The notes beneath the pieces are model-generated. The model had not been told where the DNA came from, ran no database searches, and saw only the letters and a list, made by a program, of their open reading frames with translations. A stretch of 64,000 bases of DNA from Lachnospiraceae bacterium (GTDB lineage: Bacteria; Bacillota; Clostridia; Lachnospirales; Lachnospiraceae), in assembly GCA_009911505.1 (NCBI GenBank), contig QXXL01000093.1, positions 1 to 64,000 of the forward strand, in the 5' to 3' direction. Each line of letters begins with the position of its first letter. The first letter of the stretch is position 1. The translations under genes and the position numbers were made by a program. Positions 8,373 to 18,001 of the stretch are shown here, in pieces.

Positions 8373-8771
8373 TTACCCTTTCCCATCCAGGTCATGCAGC
8401 CGCTTCAGGATGCTTCCGAGGGTAGATTCCCCATGCTGGTCATGAAGAGTAATGTCTCCGTTTTCGTAATGTATGTATGCCTCACCGAAAGCCTCTCCCA
8501 GCTCCTTATGGAAAACTCCGCCCCCGGATGCTGGCGGCGCATTATTCTCATTCCAGTACCGCCCCATAACGATTCCTGCAGACTGTCCGTTTGAAAGGTG
8601 AAGTACAAGGACTTCCTGCCCTATCCCCGGCATCTTATATTCATCGCCCATGGAGAATACCGGGAAATCATCCGTTGTGGAATCGTCAAGATCCGGGTAC
8701 GTTACCTTCACCATCCCGGCACTGTGGTTGACGGATGATACCCGTCCGACCCTTACCAGCCTCTCAGCCAT
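8373..8771 (-). CDS. Baseplate assembly protein V (tail spike hub)
   Basis: This 132-residue protein fits phage base-V: an N-terminal OB-like domain (VGRVSSVNHSAGMVKVTYPDLD, DEYKMPGIGQEVLVLHL) and a C-terminal beta-prism-like end (IHYENGDITLHDQHG). It would form the membrane-piercing spike below the D hub. It lies 12 bp after the D gene in the same operon. Confidence 0.88.
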   Translation of the reverse strand: MAERLVRVGRVSSVNHSAGMVKVTYPDLDDSTTDDFPVFSMGDEYKMPGIGQEVLVLHLSNGQSAGIVMGRYWNENNAPPASGGGVFHKELGEAFGEAYIHYENGDITLHDQHGESTLGSILKRLHDLDGKG

Positions 8772-8783
8772 ATAACATCCCTC

Positions 8784-10061
8784 CTAATCAAATGTTCCTT
8801 CGTCCACCCATCCGTAGACGTTTGATGCTGAATTGGTATGCACAAGGTGGTAAGGATGCGCCCCTCCATTCCCCTTGCACGTTTTATCCAGCGTAATTTT
8901 TGCCTGTCCGGCCCTTGCGGAATACCCCTTCGCCCCAGCATAAGAACTGATGTAATACTTGCCCCCGTGGAAATTGACAATGTCCCCTTTCTTATACTGT
9001 TTTTTCGCCACGGCCGCTTTTGCTTTTTGCTTTTTCGGCTTATATACCAGCCGCTTCTGGCACTTGTGTATTTCAATTTTCTGTTTTGTCCCGCTCCCGA
9101 CATCCAGAGTGGATTTATCCACGAAATATTTACCATCAACCCTGCCGAAGCCGGATATAGTGACTGTAACCCCTGCGCATATCTTCGGGTCCGGCCAGAT
9201 GCTCCCTGAAATGGTGGTTGCTGATTCGTTGGATTTATTCACTTTCGCCGCCGCTTTATAATAAGCATCTGAAACGCTGTCCGCTGTTTCGTTTATCTTC
9301 AAAACTCTGCTGCCTTTTGCCTTTTCTGCCTTAAGCCCTGTGTACGCGCTGATTTCCTTGCTGTCCTTGGACGATTTATAAGATATCCTCGCCCCGGTGT
9401 ATACGCCATAAAGACTGTCCGTCAGCTCCCAGTCATTATCCACGAAATCCGTCATTTTAAGTGTGCGTACCGCTTTCTTCTTTTCCATCGTAGTCTGGTC
9501 ATAAATTACAATTTTGTTTTTATAGACCTTCATAGACAGCCCATAGCTTTCGCAGAGACTGTATAAGAACTGGATATCCGGCTGCGACTGCTCCAATGAT
9601 TTAATCTTTATGCTTGGCCCTGAATAGGACAGCTTTAAGGAGTAACGCTTGGCGATTTCCTTTGCTATGCCCTGTATGGTGACATTCTTCCACGTCTTTG
9701 TCCTTTCCCTGATCTTGAAGGATTCGCTGGCAGGGGAGGAAACGCAGCTAAAGGATGCCGTCATTGGATTGCCGGAAAACTTTATTTCATCCAGCGTGAA
9801 AGAACCGCATGAAAGTTTTTTATCCTGCCCTTCCTGATCCCAGTCCAGAAATTTTATGCCGCCTTTTACTACATCCCCTTTTTTCGGATACCAGCCTTTC
9901 ATCCACTTTTCATCAATATTCTGCAGGGATATGGCAAGCGTGTCACTGCTTCCCGATGCCACATCCGTATAAGTTACACTTTCCAGATATTCCTTCAGGG
10001 AAGTATCCACATTCTTGCCGTTGAACTGAAGCGTGGTGGTTGCCTTCCTTGCATCACTCAT
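8784..10061 (-). CDS. Late control gene D protein (tail hub, gpD)
   Basis: A 425-residue protein of the P2 gpD / gp27-like hub family. The N-terminal part has the LEYLESVTYTDVASGSSDTL segment, followed by IREFxxKTWKNVTIQGIAKE-like sequence and the QPDIQFLYSLCESYGL motif typical of the family. The last ~70 residues form an extra SH3-like module with KKGDIVNFHGGKYYIS. The third of three consecutive ATGs is best spaced from GGGAGGTGA. It overlaps the tail X gene by 8 bp. Confidence 0.85.
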   Translation of the reverse strand: MSDARKATTTLQFNGKNVDTSLKEYLESVTYTDVASGSSDTLAISLQNIDEKWMKGWYPKKGDVVKGGIKFLDWDQEGQDKKLSCGSFTLDEIKFSGNPMTASFSCVSSPASESFKIRERTKTWKNVTIQGIAKEIAKRYSLKLSYSGPSIKIKSLEQSQPDIQFLYSLCESYGLSMKVYKNKIVIYDQTTMEKKKAVRTLKMTDFVDNDWELTDSLYGVYTGARISYKSSKDSKEISAYTGLKAEKAKGSRVLKINETADSVSDAYYKAAAKVNKSNESATTISGSIWPDPKICAGVTVTISGFGRVDGKYFVDKSTLDVGSGTKQKIEIHKCQKRLVYKPKKQKAKAAVAKKQYKKGDIVNFHGGKYYISSYAGAKGYSARAGQAKITLDKTCKGNGGAHPYHLVHTNSASNVYGWVDEGTFD

Positions 10062-10314
10062 CATCATCACCTCCCTCCGTTGGAGAGAAAGATTCCTCAT
10101 CATCCCAAGCGTCATCTTCCCTCCAGAACGGAACGCCCTCGTCCTGCCCTTCCTGCAGTTCCGGCACAGAAAGCACCGTGCCGGACGAAAAAACCAGCGT
10201 ATCAATGTACGGAAGATTCTCCATCATCATTTCTTCCATGTACGCTTCATTCCCGAACAGGCGATACGCTATCATGTCCCATGTATCGCCCTGAATCGTT
10301 GTGTATGTTCCCAT
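10054..10314 (-). CDS. Tail protein X (LysM-like)
   Basis: This 86-residue protein has the LysM-like start of the P2 tail X family (YTTIQGDTWDMIAYRLFG) and a conserved VLSVPEL end, followed by an acidic tail. In myophages X proteins connect tube or tape-measure parts to the baseplate hub. The gene lies between the tape measure and hub genes, its usual place. Confidence 0.85.
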   Translation of the reverse strand: MGTYTTIQGDTWDMIAYRLFGNEAYMEEMMMENLPYIDTLVFSSGTVLSVPELQEGQDEGVPFWREDDAWDDEESFSPTEGGDDDE

Positions 10315-10325
10315 AGCCGCCCTCC

Positions 10326-13300
10326 TTACGCAAATGCAGTCCGCCCTTTTTCACGCTCATACTGCTTCATGAATTTCTTGAAATCCTCATAGCTTGACTT
10401 GTTTGCGCTCTCAATTTCCTCTTTATCCGGCGTTCCACCATTAAACTGGTAGGTCGGACTAAATACATAAGTCGGGCTGGACGCTGTCTGCTGGTTCGTG
10501 GTGCTGCCTTTCCCAGAAAGGTCGCTGATTGTATCTCCAATCACGCCGCTCCGTATTTCCGGGATGTCTATATCCTGCATCTGTGCGCTGGTGTCCTGGA
10601 CTGGCTGTGCCATGGCTGCCTGTGCCGCTGCCTTCACGCTCCTGGATTTATTCTCCATACCAAGGGCGAGACCTTCATCCACATACTGCCCGGATTCAAC
10701 CATCAGCCTTGAAGGTGAATGTATCTTGAGTGCGCTGTTGACTGCGCTTGCCGCCGCAGATGCCACGCTCTGCGCCTCCGCCATGACCGCTCCCCTCATG
10801 CTGTTAATCCCATTCACCAGCCCCTGCATCATGTTCCTGCCGGATGAGGACAAGTCTATATTGAATGCGCTTCGGACTCCGTTCGCAGTCGACACTGCAA
10901 TCGCCACGATCTGCGCACCACCTGACCGCACAGTTGCGACCATAGCCGACATGCCGCTCTGCACGACTGCCCTGACCTGAACCACGCCGGCCGTGGTTGT
11001 TACCTTGATACTCGTCATGCTAGTTTTCACTGCGTTTTCAGACTGTGCCGCACCAGCCTTTACCCCTGCCGCCATCGCCATGGCTGACGCCACCAGTGCT
11101 GTAAGAGCCATTCCTGCCGCAAGGGCTGCCATTCCCATGGATGCCATGCTTGCGTTTGCTGTTACAAGTCCTGCCGCAAGGGCTGCCGATTCGGCCGCTA
11201 CCATTGCCATCGGAGCTACTACTGCTTGGAGCCGTGCCGCCATTGGAGTGGAAGCTGCAGAAAGCATCTGGAATCCCATGGATGCCGTTTGCGCCGATAC
11301 TGCCACGGATGCGGCCTGCGTCCTGAACATGGTGATCGCCATGCTTGCTGCGATAATCCCAGCGGTAACCGCCATGAGTGCCACGCCCATAGCCGCAAGC
11401 GCAACGCCAGATGCCGTAATGGATACAGCCAGGGCTGCGGTACCAGCCGCCGCTCCTGCCGCTGCCACCCCGAACGGAGCAATGGATGCCGTTACCGGGA
11501 CGAAAGCCGCCGCCAATTTTGCCATTGCCACCACCATTCCGCTGGAAGACTCCCTCATGCTTGAAATGCCGGATGCCGCTGTATCCGCAGATGCCGCTAT
11601 AACTGCGATTGCCGCAGATACCGCCGCCATCTCTATTGCAAGCGGCGCAAAAGCTACGTCAGCCGCAAGCGCAGCCGCCGCAAGTGCAGCAAATCCCACT
11701 GCCGCCGCTGCCGCACCAGCCGTACCAGCCACTGCGCCAGCTGTAAACGCCACCAGTGCCGCCGTGAGTGCTATGAGTGCTGTCGTTACCATGACTGCCG
11801 GAACTGCCGCCGCTATAAGAGAAACGGAAAGCATCATAAGCCCGGATGCCGCCATCATCGCCATCGCCCCGGTTGTCGCAGAGGTTGCTGTCACCAATGC
11901 CAATGCCGCCCCGGCAGCCGTTCCGCTTCCTACAATTACCACCAGTGCTGCCGCCACGACCGCCAAAGCCGCCGCAAGGACTGCGGACGATGCTGCCGCT
12001 GCCACCATTGGCGGCGCAAGCATAAGGAAAGCCCCCGCGGCTGGTACCGCCCCTGCCGCTATCTGAAGGAGTGCCTGTGTAATCAGCCCTGCCGCCATTC
12101 CCATCATTGCAGATGAAGCCACCATCGCCATCAGCGTCATGGTTATCATCTGGAAGCCCATGCTCACCGCAAGCGCAGCCACGCCCACGAGGGCAAGTGC
12201 AGCCCCGGTTGCCGCCAAAGCTGCCGCAAGTGCCGCCGCCGCCACTGCTGCCGCCGCTGTTTCTACTGCAAACGGTGCAATCGCCACGACCACTGGCGCA
12301 AATGCCAGAGCCAGTTTCGCCATTGCTGTTACCATGCCGGACGATGATTCCCGGAGGGAGTTAATCCCTGCCGCCGCCGTCCCTGCAGATGCGGCTATAA
12401 CCGCCACTGCCCCGGCTACTGCCACCATTTCTATTGCCAAAGGTGCGAAAGCGAGGTCTGCCGCCGCTGCCGCCAGCGCAAGCGCACCGAATCCGAGTGC
12501 CGCCGCCCCGGCTCCTATTCCTGCCAATGCCGCCCCGGCCGCAAATATAGTCATCGCTCCACCCAGCTGTAAAATCGCCACTGCCCCGGCCGCACCGTAC
12601 TGCGCCAGGGATGGAAGTGCCATTGATATGACAAGGAGTGCCGCAGATCCTAACAGAGCCGCCGCCGCTACAATTGCCAGTGCCGCCCCGAACGCCGCCA
12701 CTGCCGCCGCCCCGGCAAGGAGCAGCGGAGCCAATGCGCCAGCCGCCGCTCCGAACGCAAGGATGCCGACAGCCAGTGCCGCCATCGCTATCTGCGCTGG
12801 TGCGCCAGCATTAGCAAGCGCAATCGCCGAAGCTGTCAAAAGTGCCATTGCCACCGCCGCAATCAGAAGCCCTGCTCCGAACGCAATCAACCCGACCCCT
12901 GCTGTCGTAAGCGTGGGGCCGAGCAATGCAGCCACCGCCATGAACGCAGCCACTCCGACAGCCATTCCTGCGAACACCGCAATTGCCAGCGGTCCTGCCT
13001 GGGAAAGCTGGACTGCTGCAAATGCCATCAATGACATTGCTGCAGCCGCCATCAGGATTGCTCCGCCAAATGCCAGAAGCCCTGATGCTGCCGTTCCGAG
13101 TGTTGTCCCCATGCTTCCTGCAATTGCAAGCAGGGCAATGATACCGCCCTCCATAAGCGCAAGGCTTAAGATTGCCGCAGGGCCGGCAGATGCCAGCTGT
13201 GTTGCGGCAAACGCCATCAGACTCATCCCTGCAGCCGCCATCAGGATTGCTCCACCGAATGCCAGAAGTCCGTCCTTGCTTGCCTGAAGTTCCGGCCCCA

Positions 13301-15188
13301 TCTTCCCGGCAATCGCCATCATCGCAACAATGCCCCCGGTCATAGCAATCAGCCCGACTGCCGCTCCGGGTCCGGCTTCGCCAATCTGCTTACAGGCATC
13401 CACCAAAAGCCAGATGCCAGCCGCCGCAAGGGCAAATCCTGCTCCTGCGCCTAATATATTCTTAGCCGCCGCAGACATGGAGCTTCCCATGCCGCCCATG
13501 CCTTTCTTTACCATAGGAGCCGCTTTTCCCACGCCCTTTAATGTGGTGACAAAGTTGTTCACGCTTTTTGCGATTCCCTTTACTGCGGAGAATCCCACAA
13601 ATCCTGCCGCCACTGCCGGAATGAGTGCCAGGATTTTTTCAAACGGCTTTACCTCGTCATCACCAAGAAAATTCACATATCCTTTCAGGGCTGACTTTGC
13701 CTCCGTCATAAGGTAATCGACCGCTTCCACCGCCGCCGCTTTCAGCGTTGGCAGATTGTCCACAACACCCTTTGCAAATTGAACAGTGAGTTTTCCTCCC
13801 AATGCAAGAACCCTCGGCATGAGCCGGATGAATGCAGATGCGAGAGTCACACCCAGCTTCCCTGCAGACTGACCGATTGCATCGGAATTGTTGTCAATCC
13901 CGTCCACAAAGGAATCCACCAGCGTTGCCGCCATATTGATAAATTCCGGGGCCGATGCCGCAAGTTTAGAAATCCCATCTGCCGCCACATCGCCGATTGC
14001 ATTGGCAAGCCCCTCAAATCCTCCATTCTCCAATGCATCTGAAAGTTTATATATTTCCTGCGTACCATACTGTGCAAGCCCCCGGAAAGGAGCCTGCAAA
14101 TCTTTATATACCCTGATACCGAAATCCTGCGCTGCCGACTGGAGTATGGCGAGATCACCCTCAAGGTTATCCATCTTTGTTGCCGCCATCTGCTCCAATG
14201 CGCCATTGCAGTTTTCCAGCTCACTTGTTAAAGCCGCCCATTCTGTTATGCCCTCTTCGTTAGTTGTGTTCAGGCCAGCCATAAGGTCATTTAATGCATC
14301 AACGTGCATCTTCCCACCGATGGCTGCAAGGGCAGCGTTTCTTTCCTCCTCAGTACACCCTGCCAGCGCAGTATTGACCTGCTGTAGGGTTGCTTCCAGC
14401 CCGATGAATTTTCCGCTTGAATCAAATGCGGATACACCAAGCTTCTCCATCATTTTTCCTGCCTGTCCAGTCCCGGTTGTCAGGTTTACCATGATTGCAT
14501 TCAGCGCAGTCCCTGCCTCCGAACCTTTAATGCCCCGGTTCGCAAGGACGCCGAGTGCCGTTGCTGATTCTGTAATCGGCACATTCAGGTTATTCATCAC
14601 GCCACCCACTGCAAGGTAGGCATCCATCAGCTGTTCTGCGCTCTGATTGGATGAATTCTGCGCCTTGGTTGCCACATCAAGGTAATTAGGGAGCTGCTTC
14701 ACCGTAAGCCCCAATGCTGACATGGAATCCGTGACAAGGTCGGATGTCCTTGCCAGATCCATGCCGGACGCTTCTGAAAGCCGCAGGACGGAAGGGAGTG
14801 CGGATATCGAAGTATCCACATCCCACCCTGCCAGCGACATATATTCCAATGCCTGTGCGGATTCCGTTGCTGTCTTTGAAGTAGTGCGCCCCATTTCCAT
14901 GGCGGCCGCCTCCAGCTTTTTATACTCCTCCGCAGTTGCGTTTGCCGTTGCCGCAGTGGATGACATTGCGGCTTCAAATTCCTTTCCAGTATTCACGCTG
15001 TATGCGCCGACAGCCGCTATTGCCGTCCCTGCCGCCGCCATGGTTGCCGCTGTTGCCTTTACTGCCAGCCCTGCGCCTTTCCCTATCATGCCAAGGTCGG
15101 ACAGGCCGATCTGTGCGCTTTTCAGTGCATTGCTGAAGCTCCCTTCCAGCTGCCCTGCTATTTTTATCGCTATTGAATAATCGCTCAT
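10326..15188 (-). CDS. Tail tape measure protein, Ala-rich
   Basis: At about 1620 residues this is the largest gene. The N-terminal ~330 residues match TP901-type tape measure proteins (KEFEAAMSSTAATANAT, YMSLAGWD, GIKGSEAGTALNAIMVNLT). A very long central region, about residues 560-1400, is strongly Ala/Met/Leu-rich with repeated units such as LLAFGGAILMAAA and a duplicated MRESSSGMVxAMAKLA block. The C-terminus has the IHSPSRLM motif common at tape-measure ends. Its length sets the tail length. The start at 15188 overlaps by ATGA the end of the frameshifted chaperone frame. Confidence 0.9.
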   Translation of the reverse strand: MSDYSIAIKIAGQLEGSFSNALKSAQIGLSDLGMIGKGAGLAVKATAATMAAAGTAIAAVGAYSVNTGKEFEAAMSSTAATANATAEEYKKLEAAAMEMGRTTSKTATESAQALEYMSLAGWDVDTSISALPSVLRLSEASGMDLARTSDLVTDSMSALGLTVKQLPNYLDVATKAQNSSNQSAEQLMDAYLAVGGVMNNLNVPITESATALGVLANRGIKGSEAGTALNAIMVNLTTGTGQAGKMMEKLGVSAFDSSGKFIGLEATLQQVNTALAGCTEEERNAALAAIGGKMHVDALNDLMAGLNTTNEEGITEWAALTSELENCNGALEQMAATKMDNLEGDLAILQSAAQDFGIRVYKDLQAPFRGLAQYGTQEIYKLSDALENGGFEGLANAIGDVAADGISKLAASAPEFINMAATLVDSFVDGIDNNSDAIGQSAGKLGVTLASAFIRLMPRVLALGGKLTVQFAKGVVDNLPTLKAAAVEAVDYLMTEAKSALKGYVNFLGDDEVKPFEKILALIPAVAAGFVGFSAVKGIAKSVNNFVTTLKGVGKAAPMVKKGMGGMGSSMSAAAKNILGAGAGFALAAAGIWLLVDACKQIGEAGPGAAVGLIAMTGGIVAMMAIAGKMGPELQASKDGLLAFGGAILMAAAGMSLMAFAATQLASAGPAAILSLALMEGGIIALLAIAGSMGTTLGTAASGLLAFGGAILMAAAAMSLMAFAAVQLSQAGPLAIAVFAGMAVGVAAFMAVAALLGPTLTTAGVGLIAFGAGLLIAAVAMALLTASAIALANAGAPAQIAMAALAVGILAFGAAAGALAPLLLAGAAAVAAFGAALAIVAAAALLGSAALLVISMALPSLAQYGAAGAVAILQLGGAMTIFAAGAALAGIGAGAAALGFGALALAAAAADLAFAPLAIEMVAVAGAVAVIAASAGTAAAGINSLRESSSGMVTAMAKLALAFAPVVVAIAPFAVETAAAAVAAAALAAALAATGAALALVGVAALAVSMGFQMITMTLMAMVASSAMMGMAAGLITQALLQIAAGAVPAAGAFLMLAPPMVAAAASSAVLAAALAVVAAALVVIVGSGTAAGAALALVTATSATTGAMAMMAASGLMMLSVSLIAAAVPAVMVTTALIALTAALVAFTAGAVAGTAGAAAAAVGFAALAAAALAADVAFAPLAIEMAAVSAAIAVIAASADTAASGISSMRESSSGMVVAMAKLAAAFVPVTASIAPFGVAAAGAAAGTAALAVSITASGVALAAMGVALMAVTAGIIAASMAITMFRTQAASVAVSAQTASMGFQMLSAASTPMAARLQAVVAPMAMVAAESAALAAGLVTANASMASMGMAALAAGMALTALVASAMAMAAGVKAGAAQSENAVKTSMTSIKVTTTAGVVQVRAVVQSGMSAMVATVRSGGAQIVAIAVSTANGVRSAFNIDLSSSGRNMMQGLVNGINSMRGAVMAEAQSVASAAASAVNSALKIHSPSRLMVESGQYVDEGLALGMENKSRSVKAAAQAAMAQPVQDTSAQMQDIDIPEIRSGVIGDTISDLSGKGSTTNQQTASSPTYVFSPTYQFNGGTPDKEEIESANKSSYEDFKKFMKQYEREKGRTAFA

Positions 15189-15702
15189 TTCAGCCTGTTC
15201 GCCCCTTTTCGTGCGCTCCTTTGAATATCCTTTAAATCCTCGCACACGTCCACCAGGTCAAAGATGGACATGTGCAGAAACGTATCATAGCCGCCAAGGT
15301 TGACGGCAAGTGCCACGCAGAGTTTTCTGATCTGCTCTGTATCCGACAGCCTTATTCCTCTCCGTAGAAAAAAGTGGTCACCATGTTCTTGACCTTGATG
15401 GCATCCCTCGGCTTGAGCATTTTGTAAAACTCAATCGGGTATGCCGTGCAGTCCGCCGCCATAACCAGAGCATAGTGGAGGCTGTTTTCAGGAAGGATGG
15501 AAACGTCCCCTGAAACGGTCAGCGTCTTATTCGCTTTGATCATGGTTTCTGCCGTTACATTGTCCAGCCCTGAAAAGTCAATCTCCGAGATTTCCTCCCC
15601 TTCAAACAGATAGGTTTTGGACAGGCGCAGGGTAAACTGGTCATTCACCTCTACAACGCCGTTCTTCTTGATCTCGATTACATCATTTTTTACTTCTGCC
15701 AT
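15185..15702 (-). CDS. Tail assembly chaperone E/E' with programmed -1 frameshift
   Basis: The zero-frame product (15352-15702, 116 residues) matches the P2 gpE tail-chaperone family. Eleven codons before its end the minus strand reads ACT TTT TTC, a T TTT TTC slippery heptamer at 15373-15367. A -1 slip there opens a 60-codon extension that ends with TGA at 15185, overlapping the tape-measure start. The extension is protein-like (RLSDTEQIRKLCVALAVNLG). Both the site and the arrangement directly before the tape measure copy P2 E+E' and lambda G/GT. The two products are expected to coat the tape measure before tube polymerisation. Confidence 0.88.
15352..15702 (-). CDS. Tail assembly chaperone, unshifted product (gpE-like)
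   Basis: This 116-residue protein is the major product of the chaperone gene and ends at TAA 15352. It contains the family's YLFEGEEISEIDFSGLDNVT segment and an EFYKMLKPRDA helix near the end. It lies 18 bp after the tube gene. See the overlapping frameshift entry for the extended form. Confidence 0.85.
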   Translation of the reverse strand: MAEVKNDVIEIKKNGVVEVNDQFTLRLSKTYLFEGEEISEIDFSGLDNVTAETMIKANKTLTVSGDVSILPENSLHYALVMAADCTAYPIEFYKMLKPRDAIKVKNMVTTFFYGEE

Positions 15703-15720
15703 TTTCGCTTTCCCTCCTGA

Positions 15721-16251
15721 TTAAATCTGCTTACGGAGCTTCGCCAGCATATCCACGCCGTTCAAGACATACTTGAAATTCAGCTTATCCAGCTCCAGCC
15801 CTGTAATATTGTTAATTACCACTTTGATGTAGGAAATCTCCAGTTCGATTTCCGGCTCGCCCTTCTTGCCCTTTGAAAGGACTCCGAGCGTGGTAGTAGT
15901 GGCTTTTCCCCTGACCACAATCTTGATCGGGTAATAATCCGTTGCGCCCGTCTTCGGGTCCTGGCACTGCATGGACCCACGGAGTGTAATCTCCACGGGC
16001 TTTGTCGTGTCGATCAGACTGAACAGATCCTCATGCAGGACGGCAAAAGGAATCTTTATCTTTGCCGAACTGAAATGCCCGGTTGCCGGAGTTTCCAGCT
16101 CACCGAGGCTTCCTGCCAGCTCGATGGTTTCAGTCATAGCCTCCAGTTCCGGGAGTTCCACTTCCCCGGAGACGCCCACCAGCTTGTTTCCCGTCAGGTA
16201 GACATTGAATGAATTCACCAGTTCAGGAATCACATTTCCAATTGCTCCCAT
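15721..16251 (-). CDS. Major tail tube protein (P2 FII-like)
   Basis: This 176-residue protein fits the P2 FII contractile-tail tube family: NVYLTGNKLVGVSGEVELPE near the N-terminus, KPVEITLRGSMQCQD in the middle and a C-terminal DKLNFKYVLNGVDML segment. It polymerises as the inner tube within the sheath. It lies 2 bp after the sheath gene. Confidence 0.92.
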   Translation of the reverse strand: MGAIGNVIPELVNSFNVYLTGNKLVGVSGEVELPELEAMTETIELAGSLGELETPATGHFSSAKIKIPFAVLHEDLFSLIDTTKPVEITLRGSMQCQDPKTGATDYYPIKIVVRGKATTTTLGVLSKGKKGEPEIELEISYIKVVINNITGLELDKLNFKYVLNGVDMLAKLRKQI

Positions 16252-16253
16252 TC

Positions 16254-17702
16254 TTATTCACCTCCCGTAAATGATGCTTTCAGCATATCCGTGTCATAGT
16301 TCAGGATATTTTCGATAGTTTCCGCAGGAGTATATGGCGCAATATGCTGCCGGAAGGTCATGCGTCCGGCAAGTATATCCGTGGTCGGGTTGTCTGCCTC
16401 CAGATACTCAATGCTTGCCCCTGCCCAGTGTGCCGGAGCGTATGCCGCACATCTGATATTCTCCGAATCCACGACGTTCTCTATCAGGATGAAATTCATC
16501 GGATCGTCCACCTTGTCAAAGTAGGACAGGATGAAAGTATTCCCCTGCCAGTTAAACATCCTGCGGACATTGATCCATATATCCTTTGCATCGCCACTGC
16601 CCGGATAAGCCCCGGTGTGGTTTCCCCACATCCTGAATCCGTTCATATTGAACGCTGTCGCTACGCCGTATTCACCCACGACCGTTGCCTGATCCTGGTC
16701 AAGCACTATCTCCGTGCCGTCTGCAAGGCATGTCCCGGTGATGGCAATCCTCTCGTTTGACGGAGATTTTGACGGTACATCATCCCTTGTCGCATCAAGG
16801 TATGCCGTCCTCGCTGCCGCCACCGCAGACCCTGCAAGGATTACTGACCCGACCATGAAACACGGCCAGATCGGATAGCAGAATTCAGATGTAAATCCGC
16901 TCTTCTCCTTGACTTCTTTCACATCCGTGTATTTTTTCGCCTTGGTAGTGTCAATGTCAGGAAACGCTATTGCCTTGAACACCCCATTGATGTTTGCCGC
17001 TTTCGCAGACAGCGCAATGCCTACTTCCGGCTCCTGCGACCATCCCGGTGCAATCAGGATGCCAGGGACAACGCCAAGCTTCGGATACACTTTGCGGATT
17101 ACTTCCATCCCTGTTTCCTTGCCTGTACTGGCATCGTATGCGCCGATGATGTCCTCCTTGGTAACGCTGGACGGATCAACCATGCTTCCGCTTACCTTCA
17201 GTGAACCTGCCTCCGCTGCGCTCCCTGCCGCCAGCAGGGTAACCACCAGATAACCGTCTGAATCGAATGAAAGGACGTAATCCTCCTTTTCCTTCAGCGT
17301 TGTTTCCCCATTCTTTACGGTCAGCCCTTTCTTCAGGATTCCTGCTTCCCGGACCGTTGCCTGAAGTGAGGAAACACTCACTTCCTTTTCTTCCATGGTT
17401 TTTTTATGCTTCTCCGGGTCCAGGACGTTGATATAAACCACCGGGGATACCTGATAAAGGTTCGATGTCACATACATCGTCTGGCACAGCGTGTAATTCT
17501 TGAAATCGCTGCTGTACCCTAATGCCTCCATCGCCTCCGGGGCAGAATTGGCAAGAATCGGCACATTGACTGCGGATGCCGGATCGTCCAGAACATTTAC
17601 CGGGGCTGTCCCGATAACGACCTGAAGCCCTGCGCTGGATTTCCGTGGCACAGTCAGAGCCGTTGCCTCTTCACGGACAAATACTCCATGCTTATTACTC
17701 AT
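16254..17702 (-). CDS. Tail sheath protein (P2 FI-like)
   Basis: This 482-residue protein is a contractile tail sheath. It contains the N-terminal VFVREEATALTVPRKSSAGLQ strand region, the PGILIAPGWS motif, GFRMWGNHTG and a C-terminal GRMTFRQHIAPYTPAE domain. Its presence with the tube gene shows that prophage A is a myovirus. The stop-start junction with the upstream small gene overlaps by 1 bp. Confidence 0.93.
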   Translation of the reverse strand: MSNKHGVFVREEATALTVPRKSSAGLQVVIGTAPVNVLDDPASAVNVPILANSAPEAMEALGYSSDFKNYTLCQTMYVTSNLYQVSPVVYINVLDPEKHKKTMEEKEVSVSSLQATVREAGILKKGLTVKNGETTLKEKEDYVLSFDSDGYLVVTLLAAGSAAEAGSLKVSGSMVDPSSVTKEDIIGAYDASTGKETGMEVIRKVYPKLGVVPGILIAPGWSQEPEVGIALSAKAANINGVFKAIAFPDIDTTKAKKYTDVKEVKEKSGFTSEFCYPIWPCFMVGSVILAGSAVAAARTAYLDATRDDVPSKSPSNERIAITGTCLADGTEIVLDQDQATVVGEYGVATAFNMNGFRMWGNHTGAYPGSGDAKDIWINVRRMFNWQGNTFILSYFDKVDDPMNFILIENVVDSENIRCAAYAPAHWAGASIEYLEADNPTTDILAGRMTFRQHIAPYTPAETIENILNYDTDMLKASFTGGE

Positions 17703-18001
17703 TATTTTTTACCTCCATTCTTTAATTCCAATGCCTTATTAAAGGCACTATGGATATAGCCTCTCTTTTCCCTGAGCATGACGTTCGCCTCCGGGTAATC
17801 TTTGATTGAAATGAACAAGTTCCCAAGCTCAGGTTCTTTCTTGAACGCCTCCTGTGCGCTGGCCGGGATTTCCGTGAACACCTGATTCTGGATGCCGATT
17901 CCCGGAATGGTCGGCCCCACATACATGACCGGCCCTTTTGCCGCCGCTTTCGGCTTCGGCTTCGGTGCGGCTCCTGCCGCTGTTTCTTTCTTGTTAGACA
18001 T
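17702..18001 (-). CDS. Small virion-module protein, unknown function
   Basis: A 99-residue protein with a Lys/Pro/Ala-rich start (APKPKPKAAAKG) and a compact second half (VMYVGPTIPGIGIQNQVFTE, IPASAQEAFKKEPELGNL). Proteins of this type commonly lie directly before the sheath gene in myophages of Clostridia. No biochemical role is known to me. It overlaps the upstream gene by 8 bp. Confidence 0.65.
   Translation of the reverse strand: MSNKKETAAGAAPKPKPKAAAKGPVMYVGPTIPGIGIQNQVFTEIPASAQEAFKKEPELGNLFISIKDYPEANVMLREKRGYIHSAFNKALELKNGGKK

Noticed and set aside
10993-13287. Long plus-strand Ala-rich reading frames opposite the tape measure gene
   Set aside because: They mirror the GCC/GGC-rich codons of the tape measure gene, have no ribosome binding sites and no recognisable domains.
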